Origin: JABLTI01 sp035528035
GTDB taxonomy: Archaea; Asgardarchaeota; Heimdallarchaeia; JABLTI01
Reading direction: 5' to 3'
Length of the DNA: 64,000 nucleotides
Assembly (NCBI GenBank): GCA_035528035.1
Contig: DATKZI010000058.1
Location: 1-64,000 of the forward strand
Positions 45,397 through 54,997 of the stretch are shown here, in pieces. Numbering within the stretch: position 1 is the first letter of the stretch; every line of letters begins with the position of its first letter. The translations under genes were made by a program, and so were the position numbers. The notes below the pieces were generated by a model. The model searched no databases. It saw nothing but the letters and a program-made list of their open reading frames with translations, and was not told the origin of the DNA.

Positions 45397-46665
45397 TTAC
45401 CCATGAATATCTTTGGGGAAAAAGTCTTCAAGGGTTCGCTGAGTTTTAATTAATTTGTAAGTATTACTTCTAGCAAGATATTTTTCTAATGGATATTTTA
45501 CTATCTTTTTGAGTTCCTCAAATCCTTTCTCCATTGTTGGTGCGATAATTGGTCTTTGCTTTAAGGCTTCTTTCGCTATTTCTCTAAATCGCCATACGCC
45601 ACATGGAATCCATTCTTTATCAACTTCCATAAATAGAAAACAGCCTGCTTGACGTTGTATATAATCAAGGTATTCCAAAACTTGAAGTTTCGTACAGTAA
45701 TAAGCACCTGCAACATCACTTGCATAAGTTTTTCTTCCTTTCCAGGTTTCCCAATCAATAGCCATATCGTCTCCAGAACCAATGAACCAATATTCAAATG
45801 CTTCAAACATCCAAGCTGAGGGATAAAGAAAAATGGCAACCAAATTTCCTAATGCTTTATAACTGAAAATACGAACTTCATTGATCCATTGATTGCTCAA
45901 AATGCCTTTCCAATAATTCTTGCCAAGAATATCATCAACAGCAGTAATTGACCAAGTTGTGGGAACTAAACGACGATTTTTCTTTACTCCAAATAAACCT
46001 GCAGAAAGTAACCGCGTAATATGTCTTTGATTTATCTTATCATCATGAAGTTTGAGAACACCATCTATTGCTTTTAGATCACTATCACTAACAATTTTAT
46101 CCACCACTCGAGGAATTTTTGGATTTTCTGTTAATTTTGCTTGTTTGATTATACCTGATGGTCCTGATGGAGCTACTCGAGGTGAGAAATTAATATCTAA
46201 TTTAGGACGCTTAATAAATGACATTTCGGTATCTACCGGTTTACTAGCCATAACCAATTCTTGAGTAGTCTCAAGCAGAATATCGCCAGGTTCTTTGGCT
46301 TTTTTGACACTGATTTCTTTTTTACCTCTGACAAGCGAGGTTCTATAACCAATGATTTCATCCATTGATTTAAAGATCCACATTTCTTCAGCGTCATAAA
46401 TAGAAGTATCTTCTGAAGAAATTGGTGGTACCAAAGGACCAATCGTTACTTTTGGATACCCAAATTCACCCACAAAGAATCCTGGTGGAGAAGCACCAAA
46501 GAAATCTGTTTTTAGAAATGTTTTTTGTATTTCAGCAATTGATTTAGCTTTAATAAGTATAGGACAAGCTAAATGGCCGCATAATTTTCTAAAACCTTGA
46601 CATCGTTGACAAAGATTACGATTGATCTCGGAAGGAGAGCTAGCCATATTTAGATTGCTGGACAC
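45397..46665 (-). CDS. nreA: Nre-family archaeal DNA repair protein with PIP box
   Basis: The N-terminus has the Cys/His cluster CQRCQGFRKLCGHLACPIL, followed by FFGASPPGFFVGEFGYPKV and IGPLVPP, the signature of the Nre N-terminal domain. The C-terminal domain contains the conserved DDMAIDWETWKGRKTYASDV region. The last residues QRTLEDFF (409-416) are a textbook PCNA-interacting peptide. Nre proteins assist DNA repair in archaea with PCNA. The start is a GTG at 46665; an ATG at 46647 is an alternative. It is convergent with the VWA gene, 28 bases apart. Confidence 0.9.
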   Translation of the reverse strand: MSSNLNMASSPSEINRNLCQRCQGFRKLCGHLACPILIKAKSIAEIQKTFLKTDFFGASPPGFFVGEFGYPKVTIGPLVPPISSEDTSIYDAEEMWIFKSMDEIIGYRTSLVRGKKEISVKKAKEPGDILLETTQELVMASKPVDTEMSFIKRPKLDINFSPRVAPSGPSGIIKQAKLTENPKIPRVVDKIVSDSDLKAIDGVLKLHDDKINQRHITRLLSAGLFGVKKNRRLVPTTWSITAVDDILGKNYWKGILSNQWINEVRIFSYKALGNLVAIFLYPSAWMFEAFEYWFIGSGDDMAIDWETWKGRKTYASDVAGAYYCTKLQVLEYLDYIQRQAGCFLFMEVDKEWIPCGVWRFREIAKEALKQRPIIAPTMEKGFEELKKIVKYPLEKYLARSNTYKLIKTQRTLEDFFPKDIHG

Positions 46666-46694
46666 TATTTATTCACTTAGATTATTACTAGGTT

Positions 46695-47411
46695 TTAATT
46701 ATCAATATATTCTTCGTTCGCTTCTTCTAATGAACCTAATCCTTCAAGTTCTTTCTTTTTAATTTGAGATTGATCTCTTATAATCATCGCCAATTCTTTT
46801 TCAGGGGAAAGTTTTCTATCTTTGAATATTTTAATAATAAAAATAGTCATACCAACAATGGTGAAAAAACCGAAAAAGCTATATAAAATAATATCAAGTA
46901 GCTTTCCTTCAATGACATCGATATCCCAACTAAATGTTAAAGGTAGTAGACTTGTACCTGCAAATAAAACCAAATGCCATAAGCCAGTCTTTGGTACTTT
47001 TACATTAATATTTGCACTACGATAATTATCTCCTATAATATCATCTATTCTAAAATAAGGATCATAAAGATAAAGAATTTCACTTGAAGGTATGCGATTA
47101 ATTGCTTGTGTAAGATTAGTACTTGATTCCCAGATAGCTAAATTATTACTATCAACAATAAAAACAAGAAAAGGTGGAGAAAATATATCTGCAGGTGAGA
47201 CTTCCCAAAAACCACTGAGAGCTTCTCCTTCTGTAGCATTAATTGTAACTACATGATATTCAAGAGTATTTAATACAACAGTATTTTCATTTATTTGAAC
47301 TTCAACATTTACTTTGAAATCTACAATTGACTTAATTGTTTGACCATTTGATAGGATAATTACGACCAAAAAAAGAATGAAGAACTTATAATGATAATTT
47401 TTTGATAACAT
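46695..47411 (-). CDS. Type I membrane protein with beta-sandwich outer domain
   Basis: The 238-residue protein has a signal peptide (about 9-26), an outer domain of about 130 residues with alternating strands (VVTINATEGEALSGFWEVS, LVFIVDSNNLAIW, HLVLFAG), one membrane helix (about 170-193) and a charged helical tail. The layout recalls emp24/GOLD-type proteins (beta-sandwich, helix, short cytosolic tail), but I cannot confirm that family. It lies upstream of the Nre gene on the same strand, 29 bases apart, so co-transcription is possible. Confidence 0.6.
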   Translation of the reverse strand: MLSKNYHYKFFILFLVVIILSNGQTIKSIVDFKVNVEVQINENTVVLNTLEYHVVTINATEGEALSGFWEVSPADIFSPPFLVFIVDSNNLAIWESSTNLTQAINRIPSSEILYLYDPYFRIDDIIGDNYRSANINVKVPKTGLWHLVLFAGTSLLPLTFSWDIDVIEGKLLDIILYSFFGFFTIVGMTIFIIKIFKDRKLSPEKELAMIIRDQSQIKKKELEGLGSLEEANEEYIDN

Positions 47412-47519
47412 AATAAATACCTTCTAATGAAGTTCATTATTTACAATCAGCTAGCTGAACATCTATTAAAATTAACTGGAAAAAGATTAAAAATAGCTGG
47501 AAATTATCCAGCTTTAATT

Positions 47520-49397
47520 TCATTGTTTCTTCCTTTCATAATTGATTGTTATTATTGCAGCAATAAAAGTTAAGGAGATTATAGATATTATTGAAGTTAA
47601 ACCTGGTATTGTTGAGCAACAATCTGGATAATTATATTCCATATATTCTCTAGCTTTATCAATATCAAAATCATATCTAATGATATTGGGGTTACACCAA
47701 ATACTCATTTTATGATAAATAGGCCAATAGACAACATCGCATCCATCACCATTGATAATCCTATTGACTTCATTTTTATTTATTGCATAACAAATAGCTT
47801 TCCTAACTCTTAGTCCTTTAGACATTGAATGATCATTATAATATGGTTCTCTATTACCTATCACAGGTCTTGTTTCACGCATATTGAATGCATAAAAGCC
47901 TAAAGCATAGGTGCTATCATTTTGAACAGCAAAATCTGGATTAGTTGAATATTCTTGAACAACAACAGGTGAATTACTAATAGCTCTGAGGTCAACATAA
48001 CCAGCTTTTAATTCACTTAAAGCTTCTTCTTCAATAGGGATTATACTTACACGTAATTGATCCAGATAATTTGTAAAGTCTCCAAAACGTCTTTCCCAAT
48101 CTAAATCAGGATCAGAGGTGATACTATCGTTTACCCACCAGCTGTCAGGTCGAACCTCTAATATTGTTTCTTCTCCCAAAGAGAAACTATCAATTTGGAA
48201 TAATCCTGTACCAAAACAATGAGTAGCAAAGATATTCCATGATGGGTGACCAATGTCAGGAGTAACTCCATTAATTTCTTGAGTTTGGTTCAAATAATGT
48301 TCTGGCGAAATTTTCATAGCTAATGATTCTAAACATGGCGTATAAGGTTCATTTTCGGGTGTTGTATCGTCTCCGTCAATATAAAACCTCATTGTCATAT
48401 CATCAATAATCTCCATATCTTCAATCCAATCCAATGTTTGGGTATCACCATGTGTATACAGCCAACCATAGATTGTAAAATAAACATCCCTGATATCGAA
48501 ATATTCGTTAGTGAAATTTCCCTCAAAATCGTCAGCCCATTTTATACCTTCTCGTGCTACAATTTCAAGAGTAGTATCATTAATGAAGGTAAAACTCTTA
48601 GCTAAATGAGGCCAAACACTACCATCAGAATCATACCATAATAATGGATCCATACATGCACTGCTAATAAAAGCTGAAGCGGTGTCGTCTTGAAATAGGG
48701 GATTTAAATCCATCCAAGCATTGTCAGCCAAAACTAATTCATTAGTGTCATGCTGGCCCTTATGTGAATCAGTCCAGTACATATCCCCCCAAGATTGTAA
48801 AACTCCTTTTGAGCAATTATATCCTTCTAGCTCACTCCATATTGCGTAGTAATCTCTGGGAGAAACCATAGGTAACATTGGACAGATTTTGTCCATTAGA
48901 TATTGCTCCCAATTCCAATAATGTTGAATGCGTTCTTGGGAATTAGGAGGCATGATTTGTGTACCTTGCTTCATGTACCACTCATTGATACCTGTATTAA
49001 GTTCATCATCCCAGTCCATGCTTGTATCATACCCAAACAAGTTGAGTGAACCGTTTTCATCATAAACACCAGTAAAGTCCGGGTCCGCACCGCCTCCTGA
49101 GAATCCGACATAACAAATGTCAAAATCTCTAAAGGCGATCAATTCTCCAATAAATGTGGGCCAGTCTTGAATGATAACATTAACATCTATACCAATTCTT
49201 GCCAAATATTGTTTGAGCATATTACCATAATCAGGTCTTTGACCTCCACCATTTGTTTTAAAAACTAAGGTAAATAATGGATCTATACCATTAGTCTCTA
49301 AAGGTTGAATTGATACAATATTTACTATAAAAACTGTTAAAATAACTCCAAAAATAACCATTTTTTTATTATTAGTTATTTTAATAATAACTCTCAC
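47520..49397 (-). CDS. Peptide-type ABC solute-binding protein (SBP_bac_5), copy 1
   Basis: The 625-residue protein has a signal segment (about 13-32), then a family 5 solute-binding domain. Typical motifs are LVFKTNGGGQRPDYGNML, WADDFEGNFTNEYFDIRDVYFT and LRVRKAICYAINKNEVNRII. A C-terminal membrane helix and short basic end (NYERKKQ) tether it. Such proteins deliver oligopeptides or sugars to an ABC importer. No permease or ATPase gene is near. The next upstream gene is a paralogue, partly almost identical at DNA level. Confidence 0.85.
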   Translation of the reverse strand: MRVIIKITNNKKMVIFGVILTVFIVNIVSIQPLETNGIDPLFTLVFKTNGGGQRPDYGNMLKQYLARIGIDVNVIIQDWPTFIGELIAFRDFDICYVGFSGGGADPDFTGVYDENGSLNLFGYDTSMDWDDELNTGINEWYMKQGTQIMPPNSQERIQHYWNWEQYLMDKICPMLPMVSPRDYYAIWSELEGYNCSKGVLQSWGDMYWTDSHKGQHDTNELVLADNAWMDLNPLFQDDTASAFISSACMDPLLWYDSDGSVWPHLAKSFTFINDTTLEIVAREGIKWADDFEGNFTNEYFDIRDVYFTIYGWLYTHGDTQTLDWIEDMEIIDDMTMRFYIDGDDTTPENEPYTPCLESLAMKISPEHYLNQTQEINGVTPDIGHPSWNIFATHCFGTGLFQIDSFSLGEETILEVRPDSWWVNDSITSDPDLDWERRFGDFTNYLDQLRVSIIPIEEEALSELKAGYVDLRAISNSPVVVQEYSTNPDFAVQNDSTYALGFYAFNMRETRPVIGNREPYYNDHSMSKGLRVRKAICYAINKNEVNRIINGDGCDVVYWPIYHKMSIWCNPNIIRYDFDIDKAREYMEYNYPDCCSTIPGLTSIISIISLTFIAAIITINYERKKQ

Positions 49398-49553
49398 ATC
49401 CTATCCTAATTGTTAATAGAAAGTTTTCTCTAAAAAACAATAAATCATTGAATATTAAAAAGATTTCATTTTTTTTAATTTTAGGTTTATAAAAAAGAAG
49501 AGAAAAAGCAGGGAATGATCCCCGCTATTAATTAAATTTAACAGTTTGATTAC

Positions 49554-51407
49554 TTATTTCTTCTTTTTGATGATTAAGCCTGCTACAGTAGCAACTAACA
49601 TAATTGAAGAGAGGGTAACCAATAATGTGAATCCAGGAACTGGAGGAGTATATGATCCAAATCCAGCTATTGCCATGAATTCTCGTGCTTTGTCGAGATT
49701 GAAGTTGTATCTAATGATGTTAGGATTACACCAAATACCCATCTTTGGATAAATAGGCCAGTCGGTCAATGTCCATTCACCTTTGTGTACAACATCATTA
49801 ATTTCTTGTCTATCTACTGCATATGACATAGCTTTTCTGAGGGCTAAACCGTTGGTATATGTTGGATCGATTGTGCTAAGGGTTCTATCACCAACTTGTG
49901 GTCTAGATTCTCGCATGTTGTAACCATAGAAACCATATGCGAATGTTGTATCAGATTGGATTGTGAAGTCTGGATCAGTCAACATTTCATCTCTTGTGTC
50001 TGGGAAGTCAGTTACTATTTCAATATCAGTTTTACCTGCTTTAAATTCGAGAATAGCTGTTTGTCTATCAGGAATAATTCTGATTCTGTATTGGGTTAAA
50101 CCACCTGAAAAATCACCAAATCGTCTTTCAAAATCTAAAGCTTCATCACTGGTGATTGCAGTATCTAGTTTCCAACATTCAGTATTAACTGTAAGAGATG
50201 TTTCAACACCATCTGTAAAGTCAGCGATTTCAAACAAACCTGTACCAAAAGCGTTGGTTGTAAAGGTATTCCAGGATGGATGATTTACATCTGGGGTAAC
50301 ACCATCACCTTCTTGAGTTTGGTTCAAGTAATGTTCTGGTAAAATGTTGGTAGATAATTGTGGTAATGAAGGAGCAAACGCTTGATTACCTGGAGTGGAA
50401 CTATCTGCATCAACATAGATCTTCATGGTATATTGATCGACAATTTCCATATCTTCGACCCAGTCCCAAATGTGGACATCATTTGAAACAGTCTTCCATG
50501 CATAAAGGGTAAAGTAAACATCTTTGATGTCTAATTCATAACCGGTCATTGCATCTGGACCTGGAGCCCATTTAATGCCTTCACGAACTTTAATTTCGAT
50601 CGTTGTATCATTTAAATAGGTATAACTTTTAGCCAAATGTGGCCAAGCAGTTAAATCAGCATCATACCAGATAAGTGGATCTAAAACAGCATTACTAATT
50701 CTTGATGATGAAGTATCATCTTGGAACAAGGGGTTCAAATCAGACCAGGCTGCATCAGTTATGACTAATTCATTTGTGCTTAATTGTCCTGTGTGAGAAC
50801 CATCATAGTACATTTTACCCCAAGATTGGAGGATTCCGTCAGTATAGTTATAACCTTTAAGGTTTGACCATTGAGAACTATAACCTTTTGGAGCAAAAGT
50901 TGGTAAGAGTGGATTAATTTTATCCATCATATATTGTTCCCAATCCCAGTAGTGTTGTACACGTTCTTCTGAGTCAGGAGGCATAATAAGAGTACCTTGC
51001 TTCATGTACCATTCATTAAGTCCGGTATTAAGGTCATCATCCCAGTCCATGCTGGTATCGTACCCGAACAAGTTGAGTGAGCCGTTTTCGTCATAGACAC
51101 CAGTAAAGTCTGGGTCCGCACCGCCTCCTTGGAGACCGACATAACAAATATCGAAATCTCTAAAGGCGATCAATTCTCCAACAAATGTGGGCCAGTCTTG
51201 AATGATAACATTAACCTCTATACCAATTCTTGCTAAATGTTGTCTTAAGAAGTTAAGGTAATCAGGTCTTGTACCTCCACCATTTGTTTTAGCTACTAAT
51301 GTAAAGAAGGGGTCAATTGAATCAGTACTTGCTGGTTGGACTGCGAAGCTGCCTACAACAAATAATGAAACTATTATCCCTACAAGAGCTATTGATTTTA
51401 TCTTAAT
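49554..51407 (-). CDS. Peptide-type ABC solute-binding protein (SBP_bac_5), copy 2, apparent AUU start
   Basis: The canonical-start reading frame begins only at a TTG at 51173, which would remove the signal peptide and the first 78 residues. The frame stays open upstream and encodes a signal peptide (SIALVGIIVSLFVVGSFA) and the same LVAKTNGGGTRPDY block as copy 1. An in-frame TAA lies just before ACT ATT at 51407. AGGTGG sits eight bases upstream of this ATT, so initiation at AUU is the best reading, giving 617 residues against 625 in copy 1. The remaining domain, the C-terminal helix and KKKK end match copy 1. No transporter partners are adjacent. Confidence 0.75.
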   Translation of the reverse strand: MKIKSIALVGIIVSLFVVGSFAVQPASTDSIDPFFTLVAKTNGGGTRPDYLNFLRQHLARIGIEVNVIIQDWPTFVGELIAFRDFDICYVGLQGGGADPDFTGVYDENGSLNLFGYDTSMDWDDDLNTGLNEWYMKQGTLIMPPDSEERVQHYWDWEQYMMDKINPLLPTFAPKGYSSQWSNLKGYNYTDGILQSWGKMYYDGSHTGQLSTNELVITDAAWSDLNPLFQDDTSSSRISNAVLDPLIWYDADLTAWPHLAKSYTYLNDTTIEIKVREGIKWAPGPDAMTGYELDIKDVYFTLYAWKTVSNDVHIWDWVEDMEIVDQYTMKIYVDADSSTPGNQAFAPSLPQLSTNILPEHYLNQTQEGDGVTPDVNHPSWNTFTTNAFGTGLFEIADFTDGVETSLTVNTECWKLDTAITSDEALDFERRFGDFSGGLTQYRIRIIPDRQTAILEFKAGKTDIEIVTDFPDTRDEMLTDPDFTIQSDTTFAYGFYGYNMRESRPQVGDRTLSTIDPTYTNGLALRKAMSYAVDRQEINDVVHKGEWTLTDWPIYPKMGIWCNPNIIRYNFNLDKAREFMAIAGFGSYTPPVPGFTLLVTLSSIMLVATVAGLIIKKKK

Positions 51408-51769
51408 AGTTTACACCACCTAATTTAATTTAGGTTAAATCATAATCCAGAGCATTTTAGCTCATAATATATATTGATATATATCAACTTAAAAAGTTTA
51501 CATAAGGTTGTAATTATTTTAAGACTGAGACTGTAATTTTTGTGCGAAAAGGCTTAAAATCTATGAAAATTCATTATTTTAGTCAAGTTTTTAATTATAG
51601 AGTGATGTAGATACCGTTGTAACAAATGGAAATAATCAAAGTAATTGTTAGTCTTTAAAAGAAAAATCGGTTATATATTTATGTAAGAATTAGTAGATAT
51701 AGAAAGATGTTCTTTACATATGGAAAATTTCCGTTTAATCAATTAAACTATATTTGCTGAGAGATTAAT
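51408..51769. promoter_or_regulatory. Divergent promoter region of solute-binding protein and lonB
   Basis: The 362-base gap contains a perfect palindrome TTGATATATATCAA (51474-51487), which also serves as TATA-like sequence for the minus-strand gene. TTATATATTTA (51671-51681) is a TATA box for lonB, about 90 bases before its start. Nothing else was found. Confidence 0.5.
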
Positions 51770-53758
51770 ATGAGCGACAGTAAAGCAAAAAAATTTGGCA
51801 CCAAAGCAGATGAGATGGAACCATTAATTGATGTTAACATTAAAACAACTGCTGAAATACCTGTACCCACAAGACTTATTGACCAAGTACTAGGACAAAA
51901 GAGAGCTGTTGATTTAGTTAAGAAAGCTGCAATTCAAAGAAGGAATGTACTTCTCATAGGTGAGCCTGGCACTGGTAAAAGCATGTTAGGTGCAGCTATG
52001 GCTGAACTTCTCCCAAGAGAAGATTTAGAGGATATTCTTTGTGTTCCAAATCGAAAGGATCCAAATACCCCAAAGATCGTTACTATTGGATCAGGTGAAG
52101 GTAGAAGGATCATCGATAGATATATGGAAAAATCAGCAAAAGGACAAAACTTACGAATGATTTTCAGTTTGATCATTCCTCTAGCAATAATGCTCTATGT
52201 TATTTTTGCTAAATTGGATAATGCTGATTTTCGACCAATATTAATACTTCTTGGTACTTTTGTATCATTCTTTTCGTTTTTAGTTATGGGCCAACTTCGG
52301 AGTCGCTCTGAAAATCTTGTACCGAAGTTACTAGTTGATACTAGTCAACAAACCCATGCACCATTCAATGATGCAACAGGTGCACATGCAGGTGCATTAT
52401 TGGGCGATGTTCGTCATGATCCTTTCCAATCTGGTGGGTTAGGAACACCTGCCCATGAACGTGTGGAATCAGGATTAATTCATAAATCACACAAAGGAGT
52501 ACTCTTTTGTGATGAAATTGGTACTTTAGCAATGCGAACACAACAACAATTATTAACTGCTATGCAAGAAAAAGAATTCCAAATTACCGGTCAAAGTGAG
52601 CTCAGTAGTGGTGCTATGGTTCGAACAGAACCTGTTCCTTGTGATTTTATTCTCATTGCTGCAGGAAATCTTCCAACAATGGAGAATATGCATCCTGCTT
52701 TACGTTCAAGGATTCGTGGATATGGGTATGAAATTTACATGGATTTAGTAATGCCTGATACACTTGAAAACAGAAATAAAATCGTTCGATTTGTTGCTCA
52801 AGAAGTATCAAAGGATGGACGCATACCACACTTTTCAAAAGAAGCTGTAGAAGAGATCATACGAGAATTTCGTCGACGTGCAAGTAAGAAAAATAGTCTT
52901 ACACTAATGTTTAGAGAAATGGGTGGTTTAATCCGAGCTGCTGGTGATATCGCTCGAGAATTAGGTTCATCTGTAACTAAAATGGAACATGTTATTAATG
53001 CAAAATCACTCGCAGGTCCATTAGAACAGCAAATAGCTGAAAAATACATTGAAAATAGACGTGCTTATCAAATCATCCTAAATGAAGGGGCATTAGTTGG
53101 TAGAGTTAATGCTTTAGCTGTTCTTGGTGAACGAAGCGGTATTGTTATGAATGTAGAAGCAGAAGTAACTCCCGCACTTAGTAACCAAGAAGGAAAGATC
53201 ATTGCTACTGGTAAATTGGGTGATATTGCTCAAGAATCCGTATTAAATGTTAGTGCAATCATCAAGAAGTATACAGGTATTGATATCTCACGACACGATG
53301 TTCATGTGCAATTTTTACAATCATATGAAGGTGTTGAAGGCGATAGTGCAAGTGTATCAATTGCTACTGCTGTTGTTTCTGCTCTAACAAATATCCCAAT
53401 TCGACAAGATGTTGCTATGACTGGTTCATTATCTGTTCGAGGAGAAGTTTTACCAATAGGCGGTGCAACTTTCAAAGTAGAAGCAGCAATAGAAGCTGGC
53501 ATAAAAACAGTTATTGTTCCTTTAGGAAACTTTAGTGATATTGTTTTAGACGATGAGCAACTTGGAAAAGTAAACATAATTCCTGTTGCACGATTCTGGG
53601 AAGTTCTTGAATCAGCCCTAGTAAAAGATGAAACTGGAATAATAGAGAAATTCAAATCAGGAATAACATCTTACGAAATGGAACTTGAAGAAAAATTAAA
53701 GTCAGAAGCAAAAAGATTTCTTAAACCAAGGAATGAGAAGCAATCACCTTCAAAGTAA
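51770..53758 (+). CDS. lonB: Archaeal membrane-anchored Lon protease (LonB)
   Basis: The 662-residue protein has a Walker A motif GEPGTGKS (63-70), two membrane helices inserted in the AAA+ domain (about 125-145 and 152-172), and LFCDEIGTL for Walker B. The protease domain keeps the Ser526 (EGDSAS) and Lys569 (TFKVEA) dyad, 43 residues apart as in other Lon proteases. LonB is the major ATP-dependent membrane protease in archaea. It begins with ATG, with TTATATATTTA as promoter about 90 bases upstream. Confidence 0.95.
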   Translation: MSDSKAKKFGTKADEMEPLIDVNIKTTAEIPVPTRLIDQVLGQKRAVDLVKKAAIQRRNVLLIGEPGTGKSMLGAAMAELLPREDLEDILCVPNRKDPNTPKIVTIGSGEGRRIIDRYMEKSAKGQNLRMIFSLIIPLAIMLYVIFAKLDNADFRPILILLGTFVSFFSFLVMGQLRSRSENLVPKLLVDTSQQTHAPFNDATGAHAGALLGDVRHDPFQSGGLGTPAHERVESGLIHKSHKGVLFCDEIGTLAMRTQQQLLTAMQEKEFQITGQSELSSGAMVRTEPVPCDFILIAAGNLPTMENMHPALRSRIRGYGYEIYMDLVMPDTLENRNKIVRFVAQEVSKDGRIPHFSKEAVEEIIREFRRRASKKNSLTLMFREMGGLIRAAGDIARELGSSVTKMEHVINAKSLAGPLEQQIAEKYIENRRAYQIILNEGALVGRVNALAVLGERSGIVMNVEAEVTPALSNQEGKIIATGKLGDIAQESVLNVSAIIKKYTGIDISRHDVHVQFLQSYEGVEGDSASVSIATAVVSALTNIPIRQDVAMTGSLSVRGEVLPIGGATFKVEAAIEAGIKTVIVPLGNFSDIVLDDEQLGKVNIIPVARFWEVLESALVKDETGIIEKFKSGITSYEMELEEKLKSEAKRFLKPRNEKQSPSK

Positions 53759-53875
53759 GTTCGGAAGATAGAATAATTACTTTTTTTTCTTTTCTTTCTT
53801 CTTTTACTATTTTTCTTTTTGACCGTTTAACTAATTAATACAAAAGTAGCTTTGATATAATGAGGAGTACAAATT

Positions 53876-54889
53876 ATGCAAAAGCTGCAAGAAGCGAAAT
53901 ACTATCAACCACTTGAAGCTTCCAGTTTAAAATGTATATTATGTCCAAATCTTTGCAAAATAAAATCTGGAGAAAAAGGACGTTGTAATGTAAGAATAAA
54001 TGTTAATGGGAAACTGTATAGCTTAAATTATGGTTTAGCAACTTCAGGTTCAAGAGATCCTATAGAGAAAAAACCTCTATATCATTTTAAACCTAGGTCA
54101 TATGCTTATAGTTTTGGTACAATTGGTTGTAATCTTTTTTGTCAATTCTGTCAGAATTGGCATATCTCACGAGCAGAACCTGAAGAGACCTATGGCTTGA
54201 AAAAATTAACTCCCGAACAGGCAACTCAAGAAGCAGTACATTCAAGTTGTGCTAGTGTAGCATATACTTATAACGAACCATTTGTTTGGTATGAATGGGT
54301 TTATGATACTGCGAAATTAGTGAAAGCAAAAGGGATAAAGAATATCTTGGTTACTAATGGTTATATTGAGGAAGAACCATTAAGAGAACTACTCCCATAT
54401 ATTGATGCCGCAAATGTTGATCTTAAGGGTGATAAGGCGTTCTATAAGGACTTGTGTAAGGTTTCACATCAAGAAGCTGTTTTACGAACATGTAAAATGA
54501 TGCACGAAAAAAAGGTTCATCTAGAATTGACTACACTACTAATACCCGGAAAAAATGATTCTGATAAACAATTACTTGAAATAATCAATTTTGTTCTGAA
54601 TGAATTAGGACCAGAGATACCATTACATTTCTCAAGATATTTTCCCAATTATAAATTAGATATTCCTCCAACACCAGTGAAGACCCTTCTTAAAGCCTAC
54701 GAAATGGCTCAAAAAGCTGGCTTATATTATGTTTATTTAGGAAATATTCATGATGATATAGGTAGTGATACCCATTGCAAAAAATGCAATGAACTTTTAG
54801 TTCGACGTAGTGGTTACCATACCTCAATTGTTGGTTTAACTCCGCAATATACTTGTAAAACATGTCAAACTTTTGCTGATTTTATTTGA
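53876..54889 (+). CDS. amrS: AmmeMemoRadiSam-system radical SAM enzyme (PflA-like)
   Basis: An N-terminal Cys cluster (CILCPNLCKI) leads into the radical SAM motif CNLFCQFC (C85, C89, C92). LATSGSRDPIEKKPLYHF and AYTYNEPFVWYEW are family signatures. The C-terminus has a zinc-ribbon-like CKKCNELL...CKTC. The protein (337 residues) fits AmrS and not the shorter classical PflA. In the AmmeMemoRadiSam set it works with Memo and AMMECR1-type partners, neither of which is nearby. The start ATG follows GAGGAG. Confidence 0.9.
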   Translation: MQKLQEAKYYQPLEASSLKCILCPNLCKIKSGEKGRCNVRINVNGKLYSLNYGLATSGSRDPIEKKPLYHFKPRSYAYSFGTIGCNLFCQFCQNWHISRAEPEETYGLKKLTPEQATQEAVHSSCASVAYTYNEPFVWYEWVYDTAKLVKAKGIKNILVTNGYIEEEPLRELLPYIDAANVDLKGDKAFYKDLCKVSHQEAVLRTCKMMHEKKVHLELTTLLIPGKNDSDKQLLEIINFVLNELGPEIPLHFSRYFPNYKLDIPPTPVKTLLKAYEMAQKAGLYYVYLGNIHDDIGSDTHCKKCNELLVRRSGYHTSIVGLTPQYTCKTCQTFADFI

Positions 54890-54955
54890 ACTATCCTTCT
54901 CTTTACTATTCTTTTTCAATATAACTGTTTAAATAGTCAAATGAACCTATTATAT

Positions 54956-54973
54956 TTACCACTACGGTGGTAA
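54956..54973 (+). promoter_or_regulatory. TACG-tetraloop hairpin before the STGSI-repeat gene
   Basis: TTACCAC and GTGGTAA are perfect inverted repeats around TACG. With C-G closing the loop, this is a UNCG-type tetraloop, one of the most stable RNA hairpins. It lies 25 bases before the TTG start at 54998. Confidence 0.45.
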
Positions 54974-54997
54974 CTAAATAACTATGGGTGATAAAAT

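Noticed and set aside
49554..51173. Starting the second solute-binding protein at the TTG at 51173.
   Set aside because: It would remove the signal peptide and a conserved block that is present in frame upstream and matches copy 1.
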